From positions 9,675,001-9,739,000 of the forward strand of contig OX438748.1 in the NCBI GenBank assembly GCA_949316235.1: a DNA stretch of 64,000 nucleotides. The letters are read 5' to 3'. Below the pieces are notes generated by a model. That model ran no database searches, was not told the DNA's origin, and was given only the letters and a program-made list of their open reading frames with translations. Source of the stretch: Oegoconia quadripuncta (Eukaryota; Arthropoda; Insecta; Lepidoptera; Autostichidae). The translations under genes and the position numbers were made by a program. Shown piece by piece: positions 44,705-54,800 of this stretch. How positions within the stretch are numbered: the stretch's first letter is position 1; the number at the start of each line of letters is the position of its first letter.

Positions 44705-44784
44705 ATGGTGCCACAGTATAACCATTTCTTTTTTTTATAAACATTTTTTTATAAATAAAAAATTATGGTTATACTGTGATGGTG
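44705..44784. mobile_element. 66-bp inverted-repeat element with 7-bp target duplication
   Basis: Arms CACAGTATAACCAT (44712-44725) and ATGGTTATACTGTG (44764-44777) are perfect inverted repeats around an AT-rich loop. The 7 bases ATGGTGC occur directly before (44705-44711) and directly after (44778-44784), as expected of a target-site duplication. Length and 7-8-bp duplication are compatible with a very small hAT-like MITE; superfamily is inference. Confidence 0.6.
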
Positions 44785-44979
44785 CATTAATTATTACATA
44801 ATAATATATTAAATTAAAATACAGAGAACGCTCTGATATTGCGAGTCTCTTAGTTGTGCGAACTACTGAAACAGACTGGTAGAGTTTGAGCGAATAATTG
44901 TAGAAAACGTTATCCCTATGTACGGTATCCTACCGCTTCATTTAGTTTAGATCCTATACTTTATTCATTTAGATATATC

Positions 44980-45314
44980 TTTTTTTTTTGAACGACGGGT
45001 TCGTTCTTGACCTCAATCACACCTGATGTTAAGTGAAGATAAGGTCGAAGGTGGAAGCGTACTGACCCGGAAACCCCAATACATTTGGGGGACTGGCTAT
45101 CTTATCTCTGAACCGGAACACAACAATGCTATTAACATTGCTGCTGGGCGGCAGATTTACATAAGATGGTGGTAGCTAGCTAGGCCTACCAGGTACTAGT
45201 GGTAGCCTACCACCAACCAAACCGAGTACTTAAACATGTACTCCGCTGGGGATCGAACCCGCGACTTCCGAATCGTAAACCTAATGTTGTTTACATTGAG
45301 CCACGGAGGCGGTT
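44980..45314 (-). mobile_element. SINE-A, full length with small insertion
   Basis: Minus-strand head AACCGCCTCCGTGGCTCAAT, B box GGTTCGATCCCC, complete body and tail with an A run (plus-strand T run at 44980-44989). Near 45182-45206 the plus strand has GGCCTACCAGGTACTAGTGG not found in other copies, a local insertion or duplication. Confidence 0.88.
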
Positions 45315-45445
45315 GTCTTACTCTGATTTTCACCGAAATCACAACATCCGGAAGGTAGTTATTGATAAGTTATTCCATATTTTATAATTTGATTTCATGT
45401 TTTTATGTTATATAATTTCGAACACAATGACATTGTTGACGAATA

Positions 45446-45470
45446 AATACAATACAATACAATACAATAT
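45446..45470. repeat. (ATACA)n microsatellite
   Basis: Four to five AATAC/ATACA units. The same unit ends LINE tails elsewhere in the window. Confidence 0.75.
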
Positions 45471-45623
45471 CATAGATTTTCCTTACTCAAGAGGCGATAT
45501 TAGGTATTTTAAAAAATACGCACGTTCTGATGTACATTGTGACGTAGACCCCATCCTGGGACAGTCTGGTAAAACTTCTAAACATAAATATCTAAAATGA
45601 AACTGTTTCCTAAAAATATATCC

Positions 45624-45677
45624 AATTCAGTTGTAATGGAATTTGTTATCAAAACAAAATTCCATTACAACTGAATT
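45624..45677. repeat. Perfect hairpin, 21-bp arms
   Basis: AATTCAGTTGTAATGGAATT and its exact reverse complement AATTCCATTACAACTGAATT face each other across a 12-base loop. No target duplication is obvious. It may be the remains of a foldback MITE or a small hairpin RNA source; transcription is not shown. Confidence 0.7.
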
Positions 45678-46435
45678 CAATCACGTAAATATTATTTTTG
45701 TAACTTGTAATAAAGCTATTTTCTATTAAACTTATACTTTGTGAATTATTACTTATTTTCTAAACTCCACATAACTTATACTGTGCTCGAAATTTATGTA
45801 TTAATTGTTAAATCTCTACCGAGTAACATTCAACATTCAAAATATGATCGCATCGCAATGTATCGAGGGATTTATTGGATGGGCTGTTGCTATAGGAACC
45901 ATGGGCTTCCCTGTTTCTGCTTACAGCTTGCGATGTGCTTTTACAATACCCTTGGAAAGACACTATTGGGTCCTAATTTTTTTTTGACAGGAACTATGAG
46001 GCATGTACTCATGGATACTATTTAAATTGTCAATAAGTAATTGGCAAAATCCTTACTGATTGCCTGACACAGATATCAGTGCACAGCTCAAACGCCTGAA
46101 CCGATGTTGAAGTTTGACAGGTGTATTCTAAAGATTGCTAAGAGACGCACTGAAAAGGGATTTTTTGAATTCCCACTCCGAAAGGAGTCAAGCGAGGGGG
46201 AAAAATATTTCAAACAAAAGTCAATATCTTCGGTACCGGCATGTCTGGGCAACCTCCTTACAAAAGTTGTTGCCGTCCTAAGGCGCCCGAGTACAGCGAC
46301 AGTGGCAAGAAATGGAACTAACACGACCCCTAGTCACGTTGCTTAGGTTATGTTACATATGAGAAACTAGATGTCGCTATCTCTCTGTCAATAATAGACC
46401 GAAGGCCCGCATAGATGTCGCTACATCCAATAACG
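45678..46435. other. Unassigned non-coding stretch
   Basis: No gene recognised. Segment 46130-46230 (CGCACTGAAAAGGGATTTTT, CAAACAAAAGTCAATATCT) resembles 13975-14035, so a weak dispersed repeat may be present in both. TAGATGTCGCTA occurs twice, near 46368 and 46411. Confidence 0.35.
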
Positions 46436-46755
46436 GTACAACCTCCGAATTATGGAGACCACTCGCATGAAAATAGAAATAGTGGTCAGTCACTCATCGG
46501 TCGGTGCGATTAATGACAAAGTAACCTAAGTACATCCTGTGAATCCACTGGAACGCTCGGATGAGAATCGAAATAGTGGCCACTGGCCATGGATGTTGCT
46601 TAACTTCACTAATCCACCACGACTTCGCTAATTGAAAACGACTATTAAAATACATCTTCCGAATTAAGGGACATGAAAACGGCAATAGTGCCCAACAATC
46701 CATAGACGTTGCTTAACTTCAATGATCCAAAACAACTGCGCTAATCGAAAGCGAC
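46436..46755. repeat. Three-unit tandem array with 5S-like core
   Basis: Units begin at about 46436 (GTACAACCTCCGAATTATGG), 46528 (AAGTACATCCTGTGAATCCA) and 46649 (AATACATCTTCCGAATTAAG). Each continues with ATGAAAATAG or equivalent and AATAGTGG/GCC. Units 2 and 3 then have GATGTTGCTTAACTTCACTA or GACGTTGCTTAACTTCAATG and a GCTAAT.GAAA.CGAC end. GTTGCTTAACTTC is the complement of the 5S rRNA A-box region. Unit 1 is diverged at that part. A fourth, separated piece lies at 47618-47700. Confidence 0.55.
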
Positions 46756-47617
46756 ATTTTGTTGGTACAAAGAAATCTCCAAAACTTTTGATTTAATCAG
46801 GCATCAAACCCATCGAACGTCTTTGTCCGAATGTCGAAATTTTGTGGAAAGCAATTGCCAATGAACCCTAATTGTTATTTTCCGTCTAATACTGTGATTT
46901 TACTCCTGATATATTGGAAGTCTCTATCAGAAAGTATTATCTTTTTTTCGTAAACATTAAATTTAAGGGTACCGTCGGACAAGATTTATTTGTTATATCA
47001 ATTTTGAAACGATGCGAATGCGTGTTTTATTTAATTTCGATGTTAAAAAATCAAAAACGACAAGGTTCAGCCGAGAGCATGACACACCACGTAACATAAC
47101 ACCTCAGATTAGGTACTAAAAAATATCAAGTGCGAGCGAACGCACTCGGACTAGTTGTCGCAGACAGAAAGTAGGTATCTACATTATTTAGTTTCTTTCG
47201 GCTCTGGCGCATGACCTTGACGGTCGGCGCAATCAAAGGGATCGGGGCCTGTCGTCAGGGTGCGCGGGTGCAACAAGCGGACCGCATTTAGTAGGGATAA
47301 GTATTTATTGTAAACTTCGTATAATGTATGCTAATTCAGTCAATCTACTTTGTATGTAGGTACCTAATTGCAAGATATTTAATGTAGCAGCAATGTAGAT
47401 ATTAAGAATAACCAGTCAATCGATAAAAATCCTGGAATAAATAAAAGAATTACCTAGTCAGTATTTTTTCGATTATGGTATCTAGTAGGTACGTTATTAT
47501 TTTTTATTTGTTTAATTAATCGAGTGTGCTATAAACTTTTAAGTTTCCCTGTTGTCAAATTTTACAATTGAGAAAGTTGTAAATCATTGACAAATAATTT
47601 TTTGCTGGTTAATGTTC

Positions 47618-47700
47618 AGGCACAGCATGAAAATGGCAATAACTCAACAATCTGTGGACTTTGCTTAACTTTGTTAATCGAAAAGGACTAAATTATCGTA
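47618..47700. repeat. Separated unit of the 5S-like array
   Basis: GTTCAGGCACAGCATGAAAA, TGGCAATAACTCAACAATCT, GTGGACTTTGCTTAACTTTG, TTAATCGAAAAGGAC follow the order of the units at 46436-46755. Confidence 0.5.
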
Positions 47701-47704
47701 GGTA

Positions 47705-47795
47705 GGTACAATACAATACAATACAATACAATACAAATACACTTTATTGCACAACAGATAAGAAAATACAGTTTATAGCAAACCGGAACACCAGG
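47705..47795 (-). mobile_element. LINE 3' end with (TACAA)n tail
   Basis: The plus strand shows six or so TACAA units and then ATACACTTTATTGCACAACA, GATAAGAAAATACAG. Reversed it is a 3' end with the polyadenylation signal AATAAA followed by GTGTATTTGTATTGTATTG. An almost identical end lies at 62072-62131 on the plus strand. Confidence 0.7.
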
Positions 47796-48061
47796 CAACA
47801 CGAGCCTGTCCGAATCCTACCGAAGCGGGCCTCTCGCGGTTGCATACCAGCGCGATATGCTAGTGTGAGTGTGGCGTGATCTCGTGCGTATACGCTGGCA
47901 TCGCGCCATACCCTTCCCCGCGACCTCGCACCTCATTTCCAATAGCCGGCCTTCTCGCCCGCTCACAGGGAGTCCGCGACGAACACCTACGCACGCTGCA
48001 CGCTCGTATCACACTACACTCGCACTACGAGCTCGCGGATTACCTACCTCTAAACTAAAGA
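47796..48061 (+). pseudogene. GC-rich island, possible LINE coding fragment
   Basis: The GC content is far above the surroundings. One plus frame (47876-48058) ends GVRDEHLRTLHARITLHSHY, ELADYLPLN and stop, which loosely resembles the C-termini of jockey/CR1-type reverse transcriptases. Another plus frame and a minus frame are open as well, as often happens in GC-rich DNA. It adjoins LINE-type ends on both sides. The assignment is weak. Confidence 0.3.
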
Positions 48062-48194
48062 ATAACTGGCTTACGTGCCCATTCTCTAACGTTTTGCCCA
48101 ATAAACTTATGAACAGTGCCCTGAGATTTTCATTTAGAGTCGAAACCCTTATTGGCGCCTCTACGCCATAAGTTTCAGAAAAGTGGTAAGAATA

Positions 48195-48262
48195 GAATGT
48201 ACAATTTGACGACCTTATCACTAAAAGCGATCTCTTCCAGGCAACCTTTGGGTATAAGGACA
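48195..48262 (-). mobile_element. LINE 3' end fragment
   Basis: AGAATGTACAATTTGACGAC, CTTATCACTAAAAGCGATCT, CTTCCAGGCAACCTTTGGG. The same sequence type is at 62295-62400 (GTGTACAAAGGAGGTTTATC, GCTTATAGCGATCTCTTCCA) and, shorter, at 62820-62845. Confidence 0.55.
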
Positions 48263-48743
48263 GTACATTTGAAATAGGTGGGTTGTGCGGTATTAAATAG
48301 GGATGCAGATACAAACTCCGTGAATACATTTCATATATTTACATACACATAGGTACATACATAGATCAATAGACAAAATATTCTACTTAAAAACATAAAA
48401 TACTAGGTACATTCTATGGTAGGTATGAAGCACAGAAACGCTCGAACGAAAATGGCATTTTCTGTTTTATCGACGAGACTGGTGAACTCTCTCCTGTACT
48501 GGGTACGTTTGCGTTTCCAAATTTCCATTTTTACGGTTGCCAGATGTCAGAAATCCAGTAAAGAAACACAATTTAAGACAAGCCTAAAATACCGATCATT
48601 TATTGTACAGAGATAAAATTGACAGTGCCGTTATTTTTCACGTTGCCAGAGCAACTACGTGACACTGTGAGTATATGAGCTCTTTCGGTGGTTGGAAAAC
48701 GTACTCTGTATCTGCACCATTGATAACAAGAATGGTCATATTT

Positions 48744-49040
48744 ATCCCATCAAAAACATAAAATGTACAAAAATGCCAAGTCTCACATCGCAATAATTCT
48801 GCCGAAAAAAGTTATGAGATCTCACGTCAAGGCAAGTCAGTTATTTTAGTAAGCATGAAAGCACTTAATTCGCAACTTTATCGTAATTTGATTCCTAATT
48901 ATTTACGTTAGCCACATCTACAGTGACATGCTTATTAAAATAACTGACTTGCCTTGACGTGAGATCTCATAACTTTTTTCGGCAGAAGTATTGCGATGTC
49001 AGACTTGGCATTTTTGTACATTTTATGTTTTTGATGGGAT
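48744..49040. mobile_element. Foldback MITE with 114-bp arms
   Basis: The arms 48744-48857 and 48927-49040 are inverted copies. Each starts ATCCCATCAAAAACATAAAA at the outside and ends GTAAGCATG / CATGCTTAT at the loop. I count three mismatches in 114 bp, about 97 percent identity. The loop is 69 bp. No coding capacity. The near identity suggests recent origin or ongoing correction between arms. Flanks (TTT left, CTC right) show no clear duplication beyond the AT included in the arms. Confidence 0.85.
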
Positions 49041-50556
49041 CTCATTTCTTTTTGTAGGTAGTCGTCCTCTTTTTTTTTCTGGTCGTATTTCTTGGACGTC
49101 AGGTAGGTACGGATTTTCTTAAAGCCCTTTCCCTATCTCTTTTAGGATGGTCATTTATGTACAATATTTCTGGTTCTATTGAAGTATTCATTTTTACAGT
49201 GCTAGTAGTTACACAAAGACTACAGAAATAACGCTATACACTATCAAATGATGAAAAAGTACACTTGAAGTTAATGATGGCTGCTCCCCTGCATTACCGG
49301 GTCGGCTACCGTGCTAGATACTATTCAATAAGACAACAATAAGAACATAAGCCCGAAGGCATTTATTGACATTATATGGGAGTTTTAGCCAGTTAATAAA
49401 CTGTTACCGCCTTCACCACGTGTAGGTACTCCCAGCTTATGTTATTGTAATATTGTTGCGCACACGTGTCGTACACTTTATTGCTCAGTGTTTATTTGTT
49501 TGTTTATATATAAGTGTCGCCACACACACTGTATCACCACATTAGAAGAACAAAGTATAAACTATATAGAACCAGAGTACTTCTCAAGTCGCGTCGAACA
49601 AGCCTAAACTCGATGGGTTTGCATTGTTTTATTACAGAGTTCTTATGGCCACCTTCCGGCTCCATCATCAGATCAGCTCAATAGTTCCACAAAAGTGCAT
49701 TGATGTAATCAACAACTAAAACTCATCATGGTGATTTGTGTATTTTCTGCAAAGGCAGCACATCTCTCATGCTGAGCCATCGGGTACTCCAGGTCTTCAA
49801 CGATCCTAGTTTTGAAGTTTTCCCTTAATATGGGTACTAAACCCTACCTCTGTGCGAAGTTTCAGCTCTCTAGGTATAGTGGAAGTACTAGATCTTTTTG
49901 ATGATCGGTGAGTGTGCCACTTACAAAATTGCTTAACTTCAATTGGCTATAGCTCGTAAACTAGACGTAGGAATGGCATGTAGTTTAAGGTTGTAGCTTG
50001 TTGCAGTATCTACTTTTCACCATTGAAAATTCAGGCCTCTAGCTTTACCCAAAAGGAAGTTACAGAGGGGTCAAAAGAGCCCTGAGTGGCTTCGAGAAAA
50101 GGATAGTACGGCCGTGCCCTTTTCGCTCAACTTGGCGGGGGCACTGCTGTGTCCCCAGATTACAAGTTTGAATTCCATAACTGCACGTATATACACGGTG
50201 ATAAGAAGAACTTTTTCGTTCTCCAAGTCGCTACAGGTTTAGTGTAATAAAATATTATGATTATGACCAAATTATTTCTTTTAACATTTAGTAACAATAT
50301 TGGTTCACTATATGCATTGTTTAGTCACTCTTGTCCTTTACTCATGTCAGATGACCTGAATATTTTCTCTAAAAAGGCAGCAGGAAGATGTAATGCACTC
50401 TCTTGATGCCTCCGATTCACCTTTCAACATAGTGAAGCTCAAACTGATAGGGTCATCTTATCTCTATTTGCACGAAGGTGGGTTTGAGTTGATTCAATTC
50501 ATTTCGTTCCGAAAGTTTGAGAGATTATTTAATTCGAGGTAGAATAAACCACTCAT
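49041..50556. other. Unassigned non-coding stretch
   Basis: No gene recognised. 49840-50160 contains AAGTTTCAGCTCTCTAGGTA and TTTTGATGATCGGTGAGTG, which feel like a dispersed insect repeat, but no second copy exists here to prove it. Confidence 0.35.
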
Positions 50557-50698
50557 TGGTGTCGATTCGGATATACACCGACTAAACTAAAACTAGTTTT
50601 AAAGTAGTACTGTCTCTTTCTCCCTGGAACAGTACGATGCGACGGCACCACTCTAAAACTGGTTTTAGTTTCGTTGGTGTACATCCGAATCGACACCA
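50557..50698. mobile_element. Inverted-repeat MITE, about 142 bp
   Basis: Left arm TGGTGTCGATTCGGATATAC, ACCGACTAAACTAAAACTAG and right arm read in reverse TGGTGTCGATTCGGATGTAC, ACCAACGAAACTAAAACCAG match over about 52 bp with some seven mismatches. The centre (TCTTTCTCCCTGGAACAGTA) is unpaired. Non-coding. No clear target duplication. Confidence 0.75.
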
Positions 50699-51663
50699 TT
50701 GTTGCTTGTAATACAACACTACAGAACTAAATAGTCATGAGTTGGTCACGAAAGGTTTAAATTGATACAAGAAATTAAATGGAAAAAAAGAAGAATTGTT
50801 TAGTGCACAAACATCCTAATCAACGTATATCTATATTCAAAGGTGTCATTTGATAGCGCCATCTACTCGTACACCTTGCAACTAAAATTGTTACATGTAC
50901 TTATTTAAACTAGATGGCGTTTACACGAAAAATATCACTTTTGAATTACAATAAAATTATTGCCGAAATTAATTACGTTATTATGTGTAAACGATGTAAA
51001 AAACATCCATAGTTGTAAATTGTATTAACACTATTATGTAAAGTTAATGGAAAGTTAAAAAATTTATATAGAAGAACTTTGCTTCTAAAACGGCATACAC
51101 GTTGCCATCTATTGAAATTATTTCTGAACTATTTTTACTTTGTTAGGGGCTGACCCTCTATTCGGGTAGTGTTATTCCTCTATGGTACCGGAGACTCTGT
51201 AGACTCTACCACGGAAATGAATAACCACGTGTTTCAGTATTTTATATTCTTCTTCAATTTAAGAGCTACGCTCTTGTCGGTGGAGTAACGACCATGTCTC
51301 TTTATTTTCCGCCCTCGTTTTAAGTATTTTATATAACCATCTTTAAAATAACGACATTTTTAAAAGAAGGATTTTTATGCAATAGTTCTATAAAAAATGC
51401 TATCTAGCGGAGCGGTATTTTGAATCGTCAACAACTATGTTTTCTTTTTCGTTTGTGATGTTTCACTGTGATAAAAAATAATTTTTATTCCGAGATCCAC
51501 TTAGACAAAGTCGCGGGCGGAAAATTAACGTTAACAAATGTTTAATTTCTACAAGAATCCACACTAGATAGAAGAACTAGAGATTATATATAGTTTTGGT
51601 ATGGAAATTGTATGTTTATGAGCTGCTTTGAATACAGTTCTAACATTTTATGTGATAATGAAT
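50699..51663. other. Unassigned non-coding stretch with repeat hints
   Basis: AGCGCCATCTA near 50859 and TAGATGGCG near 50917 face each other, a possible small MITE. CTACGCTCTTGTCGGTGGAG at about 51278 recurs at 41721. AATAGTTCTATAAAAAATGC near 51387 recurs at 14223. None is enough to name an element. Confidence 0.35.
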
Positions 51664-51990
51664 TGAAAATTTAGAAAATCCCCGAGAAAACTAATGATTA
51701 ACATCGTCCAGATAACCGAACTTTGTTAAAAGCTAAATATCTTCGAAACGCCTTAACCGTTTTCATTCAAACATGGCTACGAATCTTCCCCAAGTTTAAC
51801 ACGTTCCGGGACACATCACCAGACACAATAGAAGTTTTATTGTTATAACGTCGAGAGGTGGGTTGTGTCCCGGAACGTGTTAATCTTAAATACAAATAGT
51901 CTTCAAATCGGACGCATTATTGGGATATAAGACACACACATACACCATGCCGCCAAACATATAAAACCCGTCGTTTTGTGTCGTGAGTTA
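51664..51990 (-). repeat. Repeat F, reversed, split by MITE-T
   Basis: Plus strand: AAATCCCCGAGAAAACTAAT, ATTAACATCGTCCAGATAAC, AGCTAAATATCTTCGAAACG, then MITE-T, then CAAATCGGACGCATTATTGG, AACCCGTCGTTTTGTGTCGT. Reversed it matches the copy at 27363-27622 from end to end, so the miniature element clearly landed in an existing repeat F. Confidence 0.7.
51796..51883. mobile_element. MITE-T, intact (TTAA target, piggyBac-like)
   Basis: An 80-bp element (51800-51879) with perfect inverted ends CACGTTCCGGGACAC and GTGTCCCGGAACGTG, bounded on both sides by TTAA (51796-51799 and 51880-51883). TTAA duplication is the hallmark of piggyBac-superfamily transposition. The inside (AATAGAAGTTTTATTGTTAT, GAGAGGTGGGTTGTG) matches the decayed copy at 1049-1121. 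No coding capacity. Confidence 0.85.
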
Positions 51991-52493
51991 AAAATAAGTA
52001 AGTGCGACCTATCTTCCTTTTAATGTCAAAGCATCCGTGAGCTAAATTCCTAACCACATTTCTCGAAAAAATGTCGGTAAGTATTATTACCGGGGACGTG
52101 ATTTAAGTTGGGTAAGGGTGGTGTGGTTATCTACATCCCTATTGTCATCTGTTACAAAAGCTTAGCAATGTGGTACCCACTAAAATGTCAGCCGTGTACG
52201 ATTATTTTCTTTTTGTTCACGAGGTAAGAGATGTGCATTTTTATGTTGTGTCTCACCATTTTTGCCATCACGTGCCCCTACACATACACATAGTTTAATG
52301 AAATGTAAAATTTTTATAACATAATTCTTAATTCACTAGAACATTACATAACAGAGTACAAACGAATGGAAGGTACAAAGGTGGACTTTTCTATAAGAGA
52401 TTTCATGCACAAAAAAAAAATAATTTGAAAAATTTAAATTAACTGAACACTAGAGGGCGCTGTTATAACTTATTTTTATATATATTTCGGACA
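51991..52493. other. Unassigned non-coding stretch
   Basis: No gene or recurring repeat recognised. Confidence 0.3.
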
Positions 52494-52733
52494 ATTTTTT
52501 TTTTTATTAAAAACTGGTTTCGCGTTTGACTACAATTACACCAATCACCTAGTCCCAAACTAAGCAAAGCTTGTACTATGGATACTAGGTAATGGTTAAA
52601 CATACATAAATATTTATCAGCCTTGGAATAAGCGTTCGTATTCGTCACACAAACATTTACCCCTCGCGGGATTTGAACCCGCAACCATTGGTTTCGCTGA
52701 CAGGATCACTATCTACTACACCAACTGGTTGTC
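52494..52733 (-). mobile_element. SINE-B, near full length
   Basis: Minus-strand head GACAACCAGTTGGTGTAGTA, then ATAGTGATCCTGTCAGCG, B box GCGGGTTCAAATCCCGCGAG, body GTGTGACGAATACGAACGCT, tail TTGCTTAGTTTGGGACTAGG and an A-rich end (plus-strand T run 52494-52506). The B box reads GGTTCAAATCCC, which is the canonical tRNA form. Confidence 0.82.
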
Positions 52734-53404
52734 ATTATGTTTGTTCAATAAAGCTGAAGATTTCAAAATGACTGAAATGTGATGCAGATTTTTGCGTTAT
52801 ACAATTTGCCCATTGGCACTTCATTCTACTAATTCGCTGGGTAACTGCGGAGACTTTTTCTTCTATGGATTTCTTCAAAAGCCTATCTGTAATGTATCAA
52901 AAGAACCTTGCCAAAACAATAGCCTATACAAAAACGTTTCCAGAAGGGATACAACTTTTAATTTGATTAGTTCGTCTTATCTCAACTACGTAATAGTAAC
53001 TAGCATTAGTTGGGAAGTTGTTACATCTGCAACATTTGTTTCCTACTTAGTTAACGTTAACTAGTTTTTTTTATTAACGTTGTTAATTATTTCTTTTGTT
53101 ACGTAATGCACAGTAAAGAGAATCACGTGAGTTATCTGTTATACTCAGAGACAAAAAATATCTTTATACCTTTCCGTTGTTGCTTATATTATCTAAGAGG
53201 GTACCTACCGTACACTTTGCAAAAGCAGCAATTCATCCAAAGGGCTATGTACTCCTTTTAATAATCTTCCTTTCAAAAAATATAAATAAGTATACCTACC
53301 ACAAAAAAGTATTAAGAAGCATATCATAAAATATCGACTATTTGGATGATAATCATCATGGACATAACATGCCAGGCTCTGTCAAAATTAATAGTGAAAT
53401 AATA
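52734..53404. other. Unassigned non-coding stretch
   Basis: A 90-codon frame at 52792-53064 has no antisense rival and no obvious repeat origin, but also no splice context, codon pattern or motif that supports a gene. Confidence 0.3.
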
Positions 53405-53470
53405 TAACTTCTTAACTTTCTTCCTTGTTCTTCTCAGGGGAAAATTGCCTTTTGAATTGATTTTCAAAGC
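53405..53470 (+). mobile_element. LINE 3' end fragment (CR1/L2-like)
   Basis: AACTTTCTTCCTTGTTCTTC, TCAGGGGAAAATTGCCTTTT is the reverse of the block GCAATTTTCTCCTGTGAAGA at 30838-30866. Confidence 0.45.
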
Positions 53471-54392
53471 TATATCCAAATTTGTTTTTTATTTGGAAAA
53501 TGGAATATTATTTCAAGGTATCACATGAAAATTTTTTTAATTTCTGGGCTAAATCACATAATAAAAAAAATTTTAACAGAGCTCTTTTCATGTGCTTCCC
53601 ATAATCATTTCTTAGATTCGTTGAAACTTATAAAAAGTGGTTACTTTTAAAAATTAAAGCTGCTTATACTTAATGTTATCCGATAATACACACAAAGTTT
53701 AGCTAAATTTGGATTTGCCGAAAAAAATAAAAAATGTTTGTATGGACACAGAAACAGTCTTAATGAAATTCTTCATACAAAACGCCAATTTCATAGGTAA
53801 GGACCTAATATTAAAATAATGCTAATAATAACTGAAACAGAAATACTTAATTAACTGAATGTAAACATCCATTGCACAAATAATAAATCTCTCCCATCTT
53901 GCACGGCCAGTAGATATATTGCTCGAACCTAAATAAAAAACCAGTTGTTTTTCGCAACTTGTGTTCCGTAAGATAGCTGAAACGTGTTTGACAGGTGAAC
54001 ATTTCTAATTGAAAAATTTTCATGAATGTGAATTTTCTACGGATAAGTCGTATTTTATAAGTTTTATCCTCTTACCAGCTCCACTACGCAAGTACGTAAT
54101 TTTTTTTATGATTGGCTGGACTCGTTTGACCATATTCTCACCTGTGTGTGTCGATGTTGTCGAAGATGAAGCACGCGGTCTCAATAAATTCCCATTCATC
54201 CTGCTCTTGAAGACCTTTTCACCTTTTCTCAATTTTATGTTTAAGATATTTATTGAAATACTATTATTAAGGTGGCAAAATTTTTGCATTGCATTAATTT
54301 GTATATACTGGTCACCCTGGAAGTCTATTGGCTGATATGATAATGGTAATGATGAATGGGACCAGTAGTGTCACAGTCGCACAGAGTATCAT
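53471..54392. other. Unassigned non-coding stretch
   Basis: No gene recognised. Open frames of 108 codons (plus, 54009-54335) and 89 codons (minus, 54020-54289) overlap almost completely, so at least one is chance; neither has a known motif. Confidence 0.3.
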
Positions 54393-54445
54393 ACAATACA
54401 AATGTTCCTTATTGGACAAAATAATTTACAATAAGTTTTGATAAC
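54393..54445 (-). mobile_element. LINE tail fragment
   Basis: ATACAATACAAATGTTCCTT, ATTGGACAAAATAATTTACA resembles the (TACAA)n end at 47705-47760, more diverged. Confidence 0.4.
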
Positions 54446-54492
54446 AATAGAACACAAATACGTAATAATACATGTACGGCGCAACGACTTGA

Positions 54493-54800
54493 TGCACCGC
54501 ACACGGGTGAGCATTAGACTTCAATCACACCAGTAAAGATGAGGCCGAAGGTGGAGTGTACTGACCCGGAAACCGCATCATATTTGGGGAATTGTTTATT
54601 TTATCTCTGACAACCGGAACACAACAGTGTTATTAACATTGCTGTTTGGTGACAGATTTAGATAAGATGGTGGTAGTTAGGTATAGGCGGACATTTAGAA
54701 TACCCTACCACCAACCAAACCGAGTAATAAATATGTACCACGTTGGGGATCGAACCCGCGACCTTCGAATCGTAAATCCTATGTTGTTTACATTGCAGCA
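54493..54800 (-). mobile_element. SINE-A, near full length
   Basis: All body landmarks present (CTGACAACCGGAACACAACA, AGATAAGATGGTGGTAG, CTACCACCAACCAAACCGAG). B box GGTTCGATCCCC is intact; the A-box region is damaged (CATTGCAGCAATAACGC). The tail has lost the GATGTTAAGTG segment (ACCAGTAAAGATGAGG). Confidence 0.82.

Noticed and set aside
47869..48171. 100-codon frame as a host gene
   Set aside because: GC-rich DNA open in several frames next to LINE ends; a retroelement remnant is likelier.
49500..49530. TATATATAAGTG as a promoter
   Set aside because: No initiator, start codon or exon follows; TATA-like strings are frequent in this AT-rich DNA.
52792..53064. 90-codon frame as a gene
   Set aside because: No motif, no start context or splice support, AT-rich codons expected by chance.
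54009..54335. 108-codon plus frame and overlapping 89-codon minus frame
   Set aside because: The two frames cover the same bases, neither has a domain or convincing splice sites. A minus-strand CACACAG|GTGAGA donor-like site near 54140 was noted but no matching acceptor was seen.
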